From: Dromaius novaehollandiae
Taxonomy: Eukaryota > Chordata > Aves > Casuariiformes > Dromaiidae
Length of the DNA stretch: 64,000 nt
Direction of reading: 5' to 3'
NCBI RefSeq assembly: GCF_036370855.1
Contig: NC_088099.1
Span: forward strand, 23,899,501-23,963,500
Position numbers and translations under genes: made by a program. The notes beneath the pieces were generated by a model that saw only the letters and a list, made by a program, of their open reading frames with translations, was not told the origin of the DNA and did no database searches. Shown one piece after another: positions 13,151 to 25,921 of the stretch. Within the stretch, counting starts at the first letter, position 1. Each line of letters opens with the position of its first letter.

Positions 13151-14696
13151 GTGTCTGATGTTATACCTGCTTGTTCATCCAAGGCAGCTGGCTTTCATTC
13201 AGGAAAATTTTTAAGTATACACCAGACTTCATTAGATATAAACTTAAAATTCTTGGCTGATTTGGAGTCAGCTATTAAGAGAAACTGGGTAAGAGTGGAA
13301 TCCTAGTCAAATGCATTATTTGTTTCTGTTCTTTCCCTGAAGCATTTTTCTTAATCTGTTAAAGAACTTACTAGGTATATTTTAATTCTACATTTTCTGA
13401 TTTCTTTTATCTACCTTCATTTAAATGAAGTAATGCTGACTTGTACAATTTAGACTAAAGTTCAGTGTCACCACATACAACATCCACTCATTGTATCTGT
13501 AATTTTCTATTTCAAGACAGTACTTCTAAATAATCTTCAGAAAGTAGACTTCAGCTGAAACTGGAAATAAAAAGAAAAAATTGTGTATAATTTAAAAAAT
13601 ATTTTGAGAAAACTTTTTGATTTGTAACAAATACATTTACAGTTGACGCAATGTGAACAAAAAGATTGATTTCCAAGGTATAATGTCATTCAGAGTAATG
13701 TCAACTCTGCCATTTCTGGGTTTTTGTAGTTACTGTTCATAGAAAAGCAGTATCTTAAATAACATTTTCACTTTGACAGTAGAAGAAACTATAGAGGGAG
13801 CATTGTCAAATGCAGTGTTTCCCTCTGTGCAAGTTTTTCATTTTCCTTTCTATGTAAAAAAAACAGCATAGGTGATCACAAATTTGCCAAATGAGATGTA
13901 GGATTTCAAATACCCCTAACAAGCAGTATTTGGAGTCCTATTTTCCAATTTCGTGTTCCATTTGAACATCAGAGCTTTATACTTTCTTTAAATTGAAGTA
14001 TGTGTTGAGTATATGTATTTCTAACCCTTTATACCACCTTTCATTTTGCATAAATTACTTATAACTTCACTTCTTTAAAAATATTTTTGGCATAAAACCA
14101 GAGGGATGTGCTTTTTGCTGGTTTTACAATAGTAGATAAACATGTGCCTCACTGCATGTAAGTTTTGGAAAACATAATTGTCACAGGTAAATAATGCATT
14201 ACAACAACTGCTATTTAAATCTTACCTTTTCATGTGGCTAAGAAATGTGTTCTGCCATTCCATGAAACAGACTAAACATTGTCTCACAACTTCCTGTCTA
14301 AATGATTTTTATATATTTCTTTGAAGGTGTGCATAGTACACTCACTAAAGTAGCATTATGTCACTGGTGTATGTGTGTTTTCAGATACCTTAAGATATAT
14401 TTTAAATCCAAGTCTACCATATTATACATTTAGTCTCCATGTAGCATTTTCTGTGCCATGACAGCTGCATGAAAAGACTTAAACAGACTTTGTCAAGAAG
14501 TTTTTTAACTAATCCTTAACATATTTCTTGATCTGTTTAGGTCACTATCACTGATGTATTGGAATTAACTTTAATTTTTCTGCCATTGTATTTGAATTTT
14601 TATTAATTTAAGATCCTAACCTCTCTAGTGTGGCTAAATATTTCCTTAGTAATATGTATCTGAATTAAGAATTTATGAAAGTTTTCTTTTTTTAAG

Positions 14697-14769
14697 GATA
14701 TGGCCCTTGTTGCTCCTGAAGCGCCTTCAGAACAAGCCAGAAGGGTTTTCCAAACGTATGATCCTGAGG
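14697..14769 (+). CDS. MINDY3: MINDY3 exon, fifth from the end
   Basis: This 73-bp exon follows a T-rich acceptor ending TTTAAG and closes at a GTAAGG donor. It enters in phase 0 and leaves in phase 1. It encodes DMALVAPEAPSEQARRVF and then QTYDPE, the stretch just after the catalytic-histidine segment and leading into the EF-hand-like loop. The translation matches the known MINDY3 family sequence through its whole length. Confidence 0.95.
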
Positions 14770-17700
14770 GTAAGGGCTGTACCTCTTGCAGAAATGAGAT
14801 TTTGCATTGAAATGTACTTATTCAGTAGAGACAAGTTTCAAATAATAAAGAATGTGGCATTGTGTAGGGTTAGTTTCTTCAGAAAATAGGACTGTTGTTT
14901 TATAAAACAAGTTATAAATATTGCACTTTCAAATGCATTGTCTTCCCATACCAAGGTATATTCTGTTTATGCCTGGGCTCGGTACTAATAGCTTAGTCAT
15001 CAATAAGACAAGAAATTTTCCTTACAGTAGTCAATCTACAAGTGAAATGAAGTTTTCTGAAAACTTTGCAATAAGGGAAGTTAAATACAACAGTGCAATA
15101 GTAAAGTAGAGTTCTTGGAGCATAAACTTTTTAAGTTTGGACTATTATCTGTTATTTACATAAGGCTTCTATACAATTTGATTTTTCATATATTAGATGT
15201 TTTGGAAAATACAATATGTCTAACATTCAAGTATTATTTTAATTAACCAAAAGGAAAAAAAGGGTTTACAATCGTTATCATAGTGGTATCAAGTGGCACT
15301 AGCTATAGATAGGTTGAATTCTGGCCAGGTATTAAACTTCAGAGTGCATGAATGATAAACAAACCCACAATCTCTGTGTCACATTGCTCAATTTTTAAGA
15401 AAGAAATTGAGAGAAGTGTATGAAAAACATGTTCATTCTAGAATTCTGTCCTTTTGAGATAAAGATGCATAGTACTTTTATTTTTGACTAAAATTTGTAC
15501 TTCTGGAAAGCACTTTGTTTCTTTTCATAATTAGAAGCTTTGTTAATTCTTCAGATAATGGTTTTATACCTGACACTCTCCTAGAAGATGTAATGAAGGC
15601 TCTGGACCTTGTTTCAGATCCTGAATAGTAAGTATAATAAAATATAAAGACCACAGAAATATATTCTAATTAACCACATATTAGTTATAATTTAGGGTTT
15701 TTCTGAATTGTTTTCTTGCTTATACTCTCAGCAAGGAGCATTATTTTTAAGTGCTTAAGTCAGCTTTAAATAAAATGGAGGGGGAATTGGAATTAGAATG
15801 TCTCCAACTCTGATAGTGATAACTGGAAGCCGGGAAAAAAAAGAAAAAAGGCTATTTGCATTATCATATTTCCTTACGCTGACGAGGACGTAACTGTGTG
15901 CCAAAAGACCTGAAGAATCCGCATGTACAGAGGCAGATTACCATTGGTTCCATGTACTGCTCTAGTTATATTTTTGTTACGACCAGCAGTCGGTACCTTG
16001 TAGTCTTAATAGTTGTCTTTTGTTTCCAGAGTGACACCCTTGATTCCTAGGATTAGAGTTAGAACTACTAAGTGAGCAAGGTGGTTTATTTTTGTTATAT
16101 GGACAGGCAGGACTCATATTCTGTGGCACCTTCAGTGCCAAAGCTTACCTACTAATCATGGTTTACCACTAAATGCTAAACCCAGAAAGGACAGCTATGT
16201 GTTTAAATTAACATTTATCTCTCCAGAAGATGATTTTGCTCTTTCATAAGTTCAGGATCTAGTTTATTGTGGTCTGAATCACTTCTTCCTCTAAAATGGA
16301 TGTGGAGACTGCAAGTTTACCTACCACAGACATCTGAAATTTGACTGAGGCAATTTTATTTCCTTTCAGATGTTATAAAGTACAACTGGGTTTACTGAGC
16401 TGTTCTTGATGGAGAGTAAGGGTGAAAATGGGAGTCAAAAGACACCATGGAAACTAAAACCAAAGAAAATAAAAGGAAAAACGCTAGCATTCGTTTCATG
16501 CCAATAAATGGTGAAAACTGAAAAGTTTAATAAGAAAACAAAAAAAAATCATAGTTTAAAGGATCTGAAAAGCTTCCTTTTGGCCTTTGTGTTCTGCTGC
16601 CTCAGTAAACCTGAGGGAATCTTCTTTCTGCATTCATCCTTTTTTCCATGTTTGGGCTTCAGGGCACTTGTGGCATAATCCTGACCTATTTTATTGTGCA
16701 TAGCACATCAAATATAAATTGATGTAGGAAGAGTCAGTTGGAAGGCCTGCTGTATTGAAAGGACCTCACTGGAGATCAAACCATGGAATATTCATCCTTG
16801 AAACATGTCTTATTAAATAAAAATGCTGTCTGATACCATTGGCTTGAGAACCTATTCAGTTTTGGTTCTAGATGTCCCACATATTTACTGTAGAACAGAA
16901 GTATAAACAGCACATTTCAAACTTCATACAGGCTTTTCTGTTGTTTTATTTAAAATAAAATTAAAGGCATTGCTTGCAAGTGTGCTATTTGTCTTTTTGA
17001 TGTTGAGAACTAAATGAAAATTCTTTGTCTGTGATCATCTAATCTGAGGTTTTAAGCTTTCCAAAAGCTAAAAGTGATTAACAGTCAGATCTGCATAGAG
17101 TTTAGGAAGTACAGCGGGAAAATTTTGTAGAGCAGACATGGATTCACAAGGTGGATTAGCCTTTTCAGTACTGAAAAAGTTTACGCAAAATAGCATGTTA
17201 ACTTTAGTAAAAATTTGTAGTCTTTTAGTAAATAATTCTGAGGACCCAGTTCTCTTGTTCAATTTATTTTGTCTGTTTCTAAAAACTTGTATTCCTTAGG
17301 ACACTCTAGGTTTAAACCAGTTTAGCCCCACCATCCACCTGACCCGTGCTGGAGGTTTTTGACCCCACACTCATCTCGGCCATTGCAGTACAAACACCGT
17401 CAGTGTCAGTTCCTTGACATTCATCACCTGTTTAGTTAAGAAGCTACACTTTGCACTGAAGTGGCTGAAGCAAATGCACATGCTTGTTCTGCTGACTCTG
17501 CGGTAACGCCAGTACTAGTGATAGTCTAAACTGCTCTAGCTATTTACTGAATGAAAAGGATGGCCTCAGTTGAAACATTCATTGGTCAACTTTTATTAAC
17601 TTCCCTCGATAGCTTAATTGATTGCATTTTGTACACTGTGTAGACTTAAAAGCTTAGCATGACTCTGCCCTTTTAAAGAATTTTTATGTTAGTGAGTACA

Positions 17701-20700
17701 TAAATGGCTTTATTTTCATTACATTAATTTGAGAGCATTTTCGAAATTATCTTAAATATGTCTGGGTTCTGTTTATAAACCCGGTGTTCTTAGAGCCTGT
17801 TCTAGCATTTCAAGACTTTGAGCAGGTTTCAGACAGCTACTTAAAAATCTTAGTTTTGTAATTTGAGAGCAACAAGAATAAGCAACAGAAGGATTAAAGT
17901 CCAGTATCATGTAAATCCTCAGTGCTAATATCACCCAAGTCATGAACATTCATTTTTTTAGGTATTAAATGAATGTAGTTAATAGATCTCATTCAGTTTT
18001 ATGAATTTTAAAATTTCCCTTTTAAAGGCCTTTACAGAGCCACTGTTCTTTTAACAATTGCATAACATTTTGTGTTTATTGAGGCAAAAGCAAAAAGAAT
18101 GCAAATAATTTACTACTACTATGTTAATGTCAAGAAAGGGAGCTACTTAAAAAGAAGAAACATAAGTGGTAGCCAAAAGGATAAGATGCTTATGTATTGC
18201 AGTAATCAAAAAAGAGCTTAGAGAGACACTTCTTCCCCTTTGCCCTCAAGAAAAAAAAGCCTGACTGGTTAAAAGCAGGATAGAGGAGGCTATAAGAGGC
18301 TAAGACTGTCCTTTGAAAAGAAAATGTAGTATCTAAGTGAAGAAAACAGGAAAGAACATAAATTTATGAAAAGTTAAATGTAAATACAAAACAAAACAGA
18401 GTTGAAAATCTTTTGAAGAATACCTTTGTAAAGATATGAAGTAAAAGCAAATAATAATTTTTTCTTTTAAACTCCTCAGAACCAAGAGACTTGTAATAGG
18501 TCTGCAAGTCTGATATGTGAACCCCAGTATTAAAAAAGTATTCTAAGTCATTAAGAAAAGTTACGCGAATTCTTCTTCTTCATTTTCTCTGGGGATAAGT
18601 TCAGTAGGGAGTTCTGTTCCTCATCTATATTCTGTATGGAAGCTTATAGGGAGATTCTATACCTAAGCCTTTTTGTAGCTTGTCAGAGGAGCTAAGTCTC
18701 TGAAGCATCAAGAAGAAATTCTAGGTAAGTAAAATGAATGATACCAAATTGCCATCACCAGCTGATATTCACCCTAGAATTCTGAAGAAACCAGTATGAA
18801 ATTGCTGAACTGTTTTAAGTTACATACCACTGTAAAGTCTCTTGATACCAGAGGAATGAGAAGGTGATAAATGGGCAACAATACTTAGAAAAGGATTTGA
18901 AGACTAATCTGGGGAAAACTGACTAGTGAATGAGTCATCTGTAAACATGGAGTAAGAAGGAAGTTTTCTCTTGTAGATTAGTAACTGCTGAAAGGATAGA
19001 AATAAATGTCATTCTTCTTAATGGAGGGAGGTCATCAGAGGAATCTTACAGGAATTTGTACTAGGTCTATATAGTTTGTCATGGCGTAGATGTGGATTTG
19101 AGGGTAGAGATCAATATGGAAAGTTATGCTGCTGATATGAAAGTATTCAAGATAATAAAAATGAAAACTGGGTTGGAAGAGCAGCAGAAGTTACTGGGAG
19201 ATAAAGTGAGAGAGAAGTTTCAGTACAGTAAATGTAGATTGCACATGGGATAAAGCCATCCTGACTTCTACATACAGTGTTAGGCTGTGAACTAGGTATT
19301 ACTATTCAGAAAAGAGATCTTAAACTGATACTCCCTGGTAGTCAAACATACATAATGGAATTGCTAGGAATACCATTGTATGAAACTGTGACATTCCCTC
19401 AGTTTCTGTAGTTCTAGTTCTACCCCATCTCAAAAAGAATATTGTAGAAAGGGATCAGGGAGGGCAGCAAGGCTAATCAAAGGTGCAGAATGGCTTTAGT
19501 ACAAGGAATTACTAGGTTAGAACTCCTTGACCTGGAAAAAGGAGACAACTGCGTGAGCATGTAATAGAGGTTTCTAAAATCGGGATTTTCATTTAAAAAA
19601 AAAAAAAAGATAATGAGCGTTCATTGTTTCTCACAATACAAGAATAAGGTGTCGTCAAATTATCATCAGGTGGTAGGTTCAAAGCATAAGGAGATACTTA
19701 TTCACACAATCTATAGTTAAATTTTAATTTGTGAATGGAGTTGATTGATGCCACAAGTGGATATGGGTTCAAAGCCAATTAGGCACATGCATGGAAAGAA
19801 AAAATATATATCTTTGTGTTTTAGATACTGCCTCTCACTGAAGAAGTCTTTGAGCAGCAGACTGCTGGAAGTGGGGAGGGTAAACTGAGGATGTCACTGT
19901 GTGTTTACCCTGTTGTACTCTGTCATAAGCATCTACTACTGACAGGATACTAGGCAAGATGGTCTGTTGGTTTGACCCAGTGTGGATGTTCTCATGCAGT
20001 GCAGCTTGTAACATTAGGCAAAAGGACAGGATAAATATGAATAAATCTTTACGCTCTAATGTCTGTAGAAGTATACTGCTTAAATTGAAGCATAAAGCTT
20101 TTATTGATATTAATTTGTAATGACCTGAAATTATACCATATTCATGTCAGTAAGGCTTTCAGATTAGTCCTGTGTATTGTTAATATTTTCATTATTAATC
20201 ATTTTTGGCTTCTTTGATACCAAGGGCACTATGTACATATGAAATGTATCTGTGAAACTTAATTTTATTTCAATGTACTAAGTACTTCTTGGAGGCATTT
20301 TGAATCTCCATGTAAAAACAGGTTGCTTGGCAGTTACAGAGCTGTATTTAAAAGATGACTGTTTTATGTATCTAAGCTCAAGAATGTTTACAAGACAGCA
20401 AAATGCCTTTTGGGCTGTAAACCTGGTTTTGGATTATATGGGTTTAAAATTACTTTACCAAATATGGTGGTCTTTCAGAATTATCACTTATTTGATTTGA
20501 AATAGCAGATTACTTTTATTTAAAAATAACTGTGTTTTGGCAACTTGCATGCCATTCTGCTGCATTTGTCACTTATGCTTAAAAATAGAATAGTATTGAT
20601 ATACTTGGCAGCCAGTACTGTGGTAGCACAGCATAACTTGTCATGCAAGAATAAAAATGCCCTACTCATGCTTTTTTATCCAATGTTTTTGTCATAGCGT

Positions 20701-23700
20701 AAACCTCATGAAGACCAAATTAGACCCAGAAGGACTGGGCATCATATTACTGGGTCCCTTTCTTCAAGAATTTTTCCCTGAGCAGGTAATCAGTATAGCT
20801 TTATTGCTGTAGAGTTTTGTGTGTTCTGCTTGCCACTGAGATTCATTTAACATTTGCATTGATATCACAGAGGTATTTTTAATAATAAATATTGCATTTG
20901 TTTGATGCATATGACCAGCAAATAACTTTTTGCACTACACAGCGAATGGTAGACTTTCATTTTGCATAAGGTGTCCGTGATTTTGTGAGCTTTACAGTGA
21001 AAGGAACTCCATTGTAGTGTCAAGCTCTAAAATTAAGTTCAGGAAATATATAATTGTTTTGCATATGAAAATAAACTCATTTCCTACCCAGAAAAGGAAG
21101 TTCATCTGAGTTTGTTTTTCAAGAATGAAATTGTCATACTGTTTTTTATCAATATTACAAAAGACTGCTGTAAATTGCTAGCAAATAGGAAAACACTGCA
21201 AACATATCTAAAACTATTTTTATGTAGATCTTTATTAACTTAAAATTTTTGACAGCTTACCAAAAAACTGTTATACAGTTACATTTAGAATACATTGAAG
21301 TCAGCATCTGCCAAGGTTATGGAAATTTATTTACAACTGTCTGTTCCAAATACTCATTAAGACAGCACCACACCACTGAAAAGAGCATGTGTGAACCTAG
21401 CACTGCTGTCCTCTTCCCTCCTCTGCCCTTGGTCACGTTTCCCTGCCCTCACATTGCCTCCCTTCTACCACCGGGAACACCTTTGTAGAGATATGTCGTA
21501 AACCAGAAGAGGGAGTTGGTCCAGATGAGAGCCCTTTTTGCAGGTTCATGGGAGGCTTGCTGCATGGCCATACAAATGCTTGTATTGGCAGAAGGCAGAG
21601 GGTTACTCTAGGGACAGAAAGACTGGCTGGCGGTGGCAAGGGAAGGTCTGAGAGGGGTGCTTCGTTGGAGTCTTTTCTGGCTTACCATGTCGTTGAAACT
21701 ACATGGCCTAATTTTTACAACGAAGGAAATGTGAAACTAGTATTTTTAAAATGCCTTTGACAAGAGTCTGTGTTAGAGATGTACAGCATACTGTAGCCAA
21801 AGACGGTAAGGACTGAATACATCATTAAGAGAGGATTCAGCATCTAGACAAAAAGGCGGGAGTTGTAGTGGGTTTTTTTTCTTGGGTTTTACAGAATTAG
21901 GCCTGCATCTTATTTGTCAACTCCTTCTTCCTTTCTTTTCTATATCCAGAAGTGGAAACATCTTTACAATAGGATATAATTTCATTTCTATAATGATTTC
22001 ACACTTGCAAGTCTGTAAGACTGCTGTGTTTAATTTTAGGCCCCAGTTGCTTAGATTGGAGCTTAGAAGGCCTAAGTGCATCCTCCATAATTGGCTGTGC
22101 CTAAACCATCTGGTACTGAGGGCCACAGATAGCTGGAGGAGGAAACACCCATTGTATGTGGGGCTGCCATGGCCCTGCTGCCTCTGTTTCCTATTCCTGA
22201 ATGGATCATCAACTGAGTAACGGGAAATAGGGAAGGAAGCATAGCGGAGTCATGGGCAGATGCCTGCCTTAGTCACCTAAGGAGTGGTGGTAGAGGAACT
22301 CTTTACCTCTTGTAAAGTTGGAGGCCCCAAGTTAAGGCCTGTCCGTCAAGCACAAATTCACTGCTGCGTGTGCTTACCTACCACTGCATTTTGCTTGTGC
22401 TGTTGAACCTTTGCTAGCTCTGATACAAAACATGGAAAGTGTTTTTGCCTTAGAGTGCAGTCTGAACCATCGACACACTCTGGACTGGGAGCTGCCAGAA
22501 TCAATTCGTGAATTAATGCTGAGGGCAAGGATGTGTGTCAAATCCGTCTGTACTCTCTGGATCAGATAGCAGGAGCCCTTCCCCATATTGAGACTTAGTT
22601 CAGAATTCTTTCCAGAAGTGAGAGTCTTCGGAAACAAAGAAAGATTAATGTCTTACTTTAAAACACTATGAGGAAAGAGAGGATGCCAGTGATGGTTGGA
22701 ATTGTTGACGTTCCCCTTAATACAGTGTTTGAACACCTACCTAGCACTTGGGAGATCCAGATTCAATTCCTCCTTTGCTGAGGATATTCAAATCCAAATT
22801 CGCACTCTTCTAGAAAGTACTAAACACCAGCTTGAAGGAAAGAAGGGAGCTTAGCTTTCCTTTTTGAAGCTGTTGGCTTTGAAGAAAAATACTCAAACAT
22901 CATTTAGGCTGAGAGAGCAAGTATGACTCTTTAGTGCTTAGGGCAGTCACCTGGAGAGGGGGAATCCTGAATTCCCCTGTATGCACTTTTTTTTGAAAAA
23001 ATTACTGCACAGAAGTCAACATCTGTGGGACAGGAACTGGAAACCAACACTTCTAAACCTTCAGGGTGAGCATGCTTTCATCAGAGAAAAGAATGTGTGC
23101 TCTTTTTCCTCCCCAGGATAGTTTTATCTATGCTTGTGAAGCAACTTACAGAAGTCAGTTACCCCGTACTTTTTTCTTCTGTCTCCCGCCTGCACTGAAT
23201 AGCCTAGCTTGCTGTCTGAGACCCATAGCAAGATAAGGTTTTTGAATCCCTCCAAGCAGAGGAGAAAAATGAATGAGGGCTTTTTGTATTCTCATGAGTG
23301 TACTGTAACCTGAGCAGATCTCTCCTCACTCCAGCCTCTACCCTCCATTTTTTAAAAAAGCGATAAGCTTTTGTTTGGAGCCTGGTCCAGTAGGTATAAA
23401 AGAGATAGGATACACAAATTAAGTGTTATTCACCTATTCAGCTAAATGCAATTTTTTTCAGGCCTTTTTAGGACTAAAGCATTTAAACACTTTGAATGTT
23501 TAAGCAGCAGCTGAACAGGTGTTTTCAGAATTAGTTTAGTTAGGCAGACTAAGATGTAAAATTACTCTTGCTCTGAAATGGAGGGTGGGGGATTGGATTT
23601 GGTCCTTAGTAAATATTTAACTTGGTAGCATCCATGCAGTTTGTCATACATACACATAACTGAGGCTACTACTTAAGGTGTCCAACTTGAATAACTAGGA

Positions 23701-25921
23701 CAGATTCTGCGTGCACAGCGCTTAAGTTATAATTTAAAATGTCCAGACAAGCACTGAAAATCACAACTTGTTCTTGAAAATCTGGGGAAAGAAATGATAC
23801 TTTTTTTACAATCTGCTTGTGTCTTCCTGCTTAAATGCTTCTGTGTAGTTGTAAAGACCAGACAGACACTATCAAGACAGTGTATATATTACATGAAATT
23901 AACTGCCTTCTTTCTACTAGGACTCTAGGGTTTCAGAGTCATTCACTGTTTACCATTACAATGGACTGAAGCAGTCTAACTATAATGAAAAGGTAAGATC
24001 TGAGAAACGTAAATCTAGCCTTAGATAACAATTAGCATGCAAAACTGACTCCCTGTAATGACATGTAAAACTGGCCATAATTGCAGGTAAAGTACTTTTA
24101 CTTGAAACTGGCTTTTTACAAAATCATTCTTTGAATATTTTTCTTCCAAAATGATACATCTAGACTGGAAACTGCCTTGTGCTCCTGATCCTATTTTTGC
24201 TCACATACTGGATTAGTTGGCTGGACCGCATCTCTTAAGATACGCTTTTTCAGTAGAGTGGTTAGTTCATCCATGAGAAGTGGGATCTAAACTATAGACA
24301 ATAGAGATGTAACACAGACAAACTCTAACTTCTGTAAGTAACTACACATCTGAATTGAGATGTTTGGAATTTTTTGTGAAGTATTTTTAGTATTCCAAAC
24401 TTGCTTCAAAATCAAGATTTTTTGGAACCACTTAGCTGGGGACAAAAAAAACATTTGCAGTTTCAGTTTTCTTGGGGAGTATACGTGACACATTATAACC
24501 ACTTCTAAACCAGTTCTGAATAAACACTTAGTGTAGAAGAATATAGGGAATTAATAAACATAGGGAACAAAGAAATGACTAGAAGTGGGAAGACTCTTCC
24601 AGAAAATGTATATATTCAGTCGTCAGAATAGCTTGGAGTTATGAAGTCATTACAGTTACCACTGTGAAATATCCAGCAGTTTCGTATACCCAAACATAAG
24701 CAAAAACATTCAAAGAAGCATTTATTTTTAATATTCAACATACATACATAACACAAAATTTAAACAAAGGCTTGTGTTCAGGGATTCTGTCTACACCATT
24801 TTAAATGTTGATTTATGAATGGAACTACTAGAAACATAAGTTTAATTTTGTGGAGGATTCATTCCATAAAGTTAAGTCTAAGATACAATTTCTGTACTGT
24901 ACCATTTGGTCTGCTTTAGGTGAAAACATTTCAAATATCTTGCTCTTAAATTTGGGCATCTAAACAAGTTGTCTGATCTCCAGCAATGCTGAGTATCTGT
25001 ACATTCTGAAATTACATCCTATGCTTCACATCAACTATGGTATATGAATACATGAAATTAATGTTCATGTAATTTTTTGGCCTTTTGTTTTATTAAAACT
25101 GCCATGCAGTTATTTTTCTTAACTCTTCTTTTGTTCTGCCCTGTGTGTGTGCGTGTTCACTCTCTTCCCAGTTACATGAAAATTAAAAGAAAAAAAATCA
25201 GTAATTTTTAAAACTTCTAGTAGTAGGTGCCTGTGCAAAAAGTCCATCACTTTTGTGATTAGGAAGTCCAAATCGAGACAATTTATTGCACTAAAAATAC
25301 TTATTTCAAAACCATACTTTTCACAGCAAAAACTTTTTTTTTTTCCAGAGCACAGTCTACCATAGGGAAATACTTTTTAGACATTAATTTTACATTGTTT
25401 TTTCTGACAAGCAGAAAAGCACATTGGAGTTGGATGATCCATTGTCACAGAATTTGTGCATTGGATTTTCTAGATTTTTTTCCCAGTTTTGGCCCTTACA
25501 ATCCATTCATGTGAACTGTCAAGTGGATATGGCCTCATCAGGATTTTCAGGCAGTAGAGTCTAAAAGATTAGGTTCCTTAGATTTCATCTTTCATTTTAT
25601 TAAAAAATAAAAAGAAAAAGAAAAAAGAAAACATGTAAAACTTTATGAACTTGATTTCTGTTGTAAAAAAAATGCTTTATAACAAATGCTTCCTAACCAT
25701 GTGAAAATAGTCATCTCATCTTGGAGATTTTAAACAAACATAGGCTGACATAATTGGGTTTATTTTGACAGGTCATGTATGTAGAAGGCACAGCAGTTGT
25801 TATGGGTTTTGAAGAACCAATGCTACAGACTGATGACACTCCTGTAAAACGGTGCTTGCAAACCAAATGGCCATATATAGAATTACTCTGGACCACAGAT
25901 CGATCTCCTTCCTTAAACTGA
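14697..25921 (+). CDS. MINDY3: MINDY3 (FAM188A/CARP) deubiquitinase, last five coding exons
   Basis: This is the whole visible coding part of MINDY3, a MINDY-family cysteine protease that trims K48-linked ubiquitin chains. Joining 14697-14769, 15555-15627, 20698-20785, 23921-23992 and 25772-25921 gives one open frame of 151 residues plus stop. It follows the C-terminal third of the roughly 445-residue vertebrate protein almost residue for residue (for example DMALVAPEAPSEQA, LLGPFLQEFF and LLWTTDRSPSLN). All four introns between these exons are GT-AG. The segment covers the degenerate EF-hand-like region and the conserved C-terminus. The N-terminal catalytic cysteine and the catalytic histidine lie in exons 5' of the window, so activity cannot be judged here. 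The downstream neighbour is ITGA8 in the same orientation, as in human. Confidence 0.96.
15555..15627 (+). CDS. MINDY3: MINDY3 exon, fourth from the end (EF-hand-like loop)
   Basis: This 73-bp exon lies between TTCTTCAG and GTAAGT and enters in phase 1. With the preceding base it encodes DNGFIPDTLLEDVMKALD and then LVSDPE. Joined to the upstream YDPE it makes an EF-hand-like loop (D, E, N, G and I at positions 1, 3, 5, 6 and 8). Position 12 is Leu where a calcium-binding loop normally has Glu, so calcium binding is doubtful. The exon ends two bases into a Tyr codon that is completed by the next exon. Confidence 0.95.
15628..20697 (+). other. MINDY3: MINDY3 intron, 5.1 kb
   Basis: This intron has a GTAAGT donor and a GTCATAG acceptor. 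Apart from the old L3/CR1-like LINE relic at about 18.56-20.02 kb, it is AT-rich and I see nothing identifiable in it. Confidence 0.85.
18560..20020 (+). mobile_element. Ancient L3/CR1-like LINE relic (ORF2 end and 3' tail)
   Basis: This stretch reads in sense as a decayed L3/CR1-like amniote LINE. Landmarks in the expected order are: GCTGCTGATATGAAAGTATTC; ATCTCAAAAAGAATATTGTAG with GGCAGCAAGGCTAATCAAAG; the AACTCCTTGACCTGGAAAAA part; ATTCACACAATCTATAGTTAAA; and the tail GGATACTAGGCAAGATGG followed by GGTTTGACCCAGTGTGG. Frames are destroyed by stops and indels, and an A14 run at 19,595-19,608 interrupts it. The left boundary is uncertain. The family name is from memory of consensus phrases, not from a search. 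Confidence 0.7.
20698..20785 (+). CDS. MINDY3: MINDY3 exon, third from the end
   Basis: This 88-bp exon follows GTCATAG and ends at CAG|GTAATC. Its first base completes the Tyr codon from the previous exon, and it leaves in phase 0. It encodes VNLMKTKLDPEGLG, IILLGPF and LQEFFPEQ, matching the family. The human sequence as I remember it has MKNKLDPEGLG here, a conservative difference. Confidence 0.95.
20786..23920 (+). other. MINDY3: MINDY3 intron, 3.1 kb
   Basis: This intron has a GTAATC donor and a TTTCTACTAG acceptor. Its middle holds SINE-like relics at about 22.2-23.0 kb. Short ORFs at 21.2-21.8 and 21.9-22.6 kb have no family resemblance. Confidence 0.85.
22240..22995. mobile_element. 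Old tRNA-headed SINE-like amniote repeat relics
   Basis: Two segments resemble the tRNA-like heads of old amniote SINEs. Around 22,728-22,790 there is CACCTACCTAGCACTTGGGA with GATCCAGATTCAATTCCTCC. Around 22,935-22,985 there is AGTGCTTAGGGCAGTCACC followed by GGGGGAATCCTGAATTCCCC. These recall B-box-like GGTTCAATTCC motifs and the 'gcactcacctgggaggtggga' phrase of such repeats. Boundaries and family are uncertain and divergence is high. Confidence 0.35.
23921..23992 (+). CDS. MINDY3: MINDY3 penultimate coding exon
   Basis: This 72-bp exon (24 codons, phase 0 to 0) lies between TTTCTACTAG and GTAAGA. It encodes DSRVSESFTVYHYNG and then LKQSNYNEK. The FTVYHYNGLKQSNYNEK part is identical to the family sequence. 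The first six residues are the most divergent point of the visible protein; human has GSSGPE-like residues there, as I recall it. Confidence 0.95.
25772..25921 (+). CDS. MINDY3: MINDY3 terminal coding exon with stop
   Basis: This exon follows TATTTTGACAG in phase 0. Its 49 codons start VMYVEGTAVVMGF and end LLWTTDRSPSLN, with TGA at 25,919-25,921. The translation is nearly identical to mammalian MINDY3, which shows strong constraint on the C-terminus. A minus-strand ORF across this exon is a shadow. Confidence 0.97.
   Translation, partial: VMYVEGTAVVMGFEEPMLQTDDTPVKRCLQTKWPYIELLWTTDRSPSLN

Larger units (their letters stand above)
1..14696 (+). other. MINDY3: Presumed MINDY3 intron; no exon recognised
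   Basis: The first recognisable MINDY3 exon starts at 14,697, so this stretch is taken as the upstream intron, or its 3' part. I looked for the preceding protein segment, which should carry the catalytic-His region and end in a VFFAK-like sequence before a GT donor, and found nothing matching. The sequence is AT-rich and non-coding in character. A CR1 copy lies at about 9.09-9.77 kb, an unassigned block at about 3.9-6.7 kb and an exon-like block near 12.2-13.15 kb. The short ORFs here show no family resemblance. A small divergent exon could have been missed. Confidence 0.6.
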
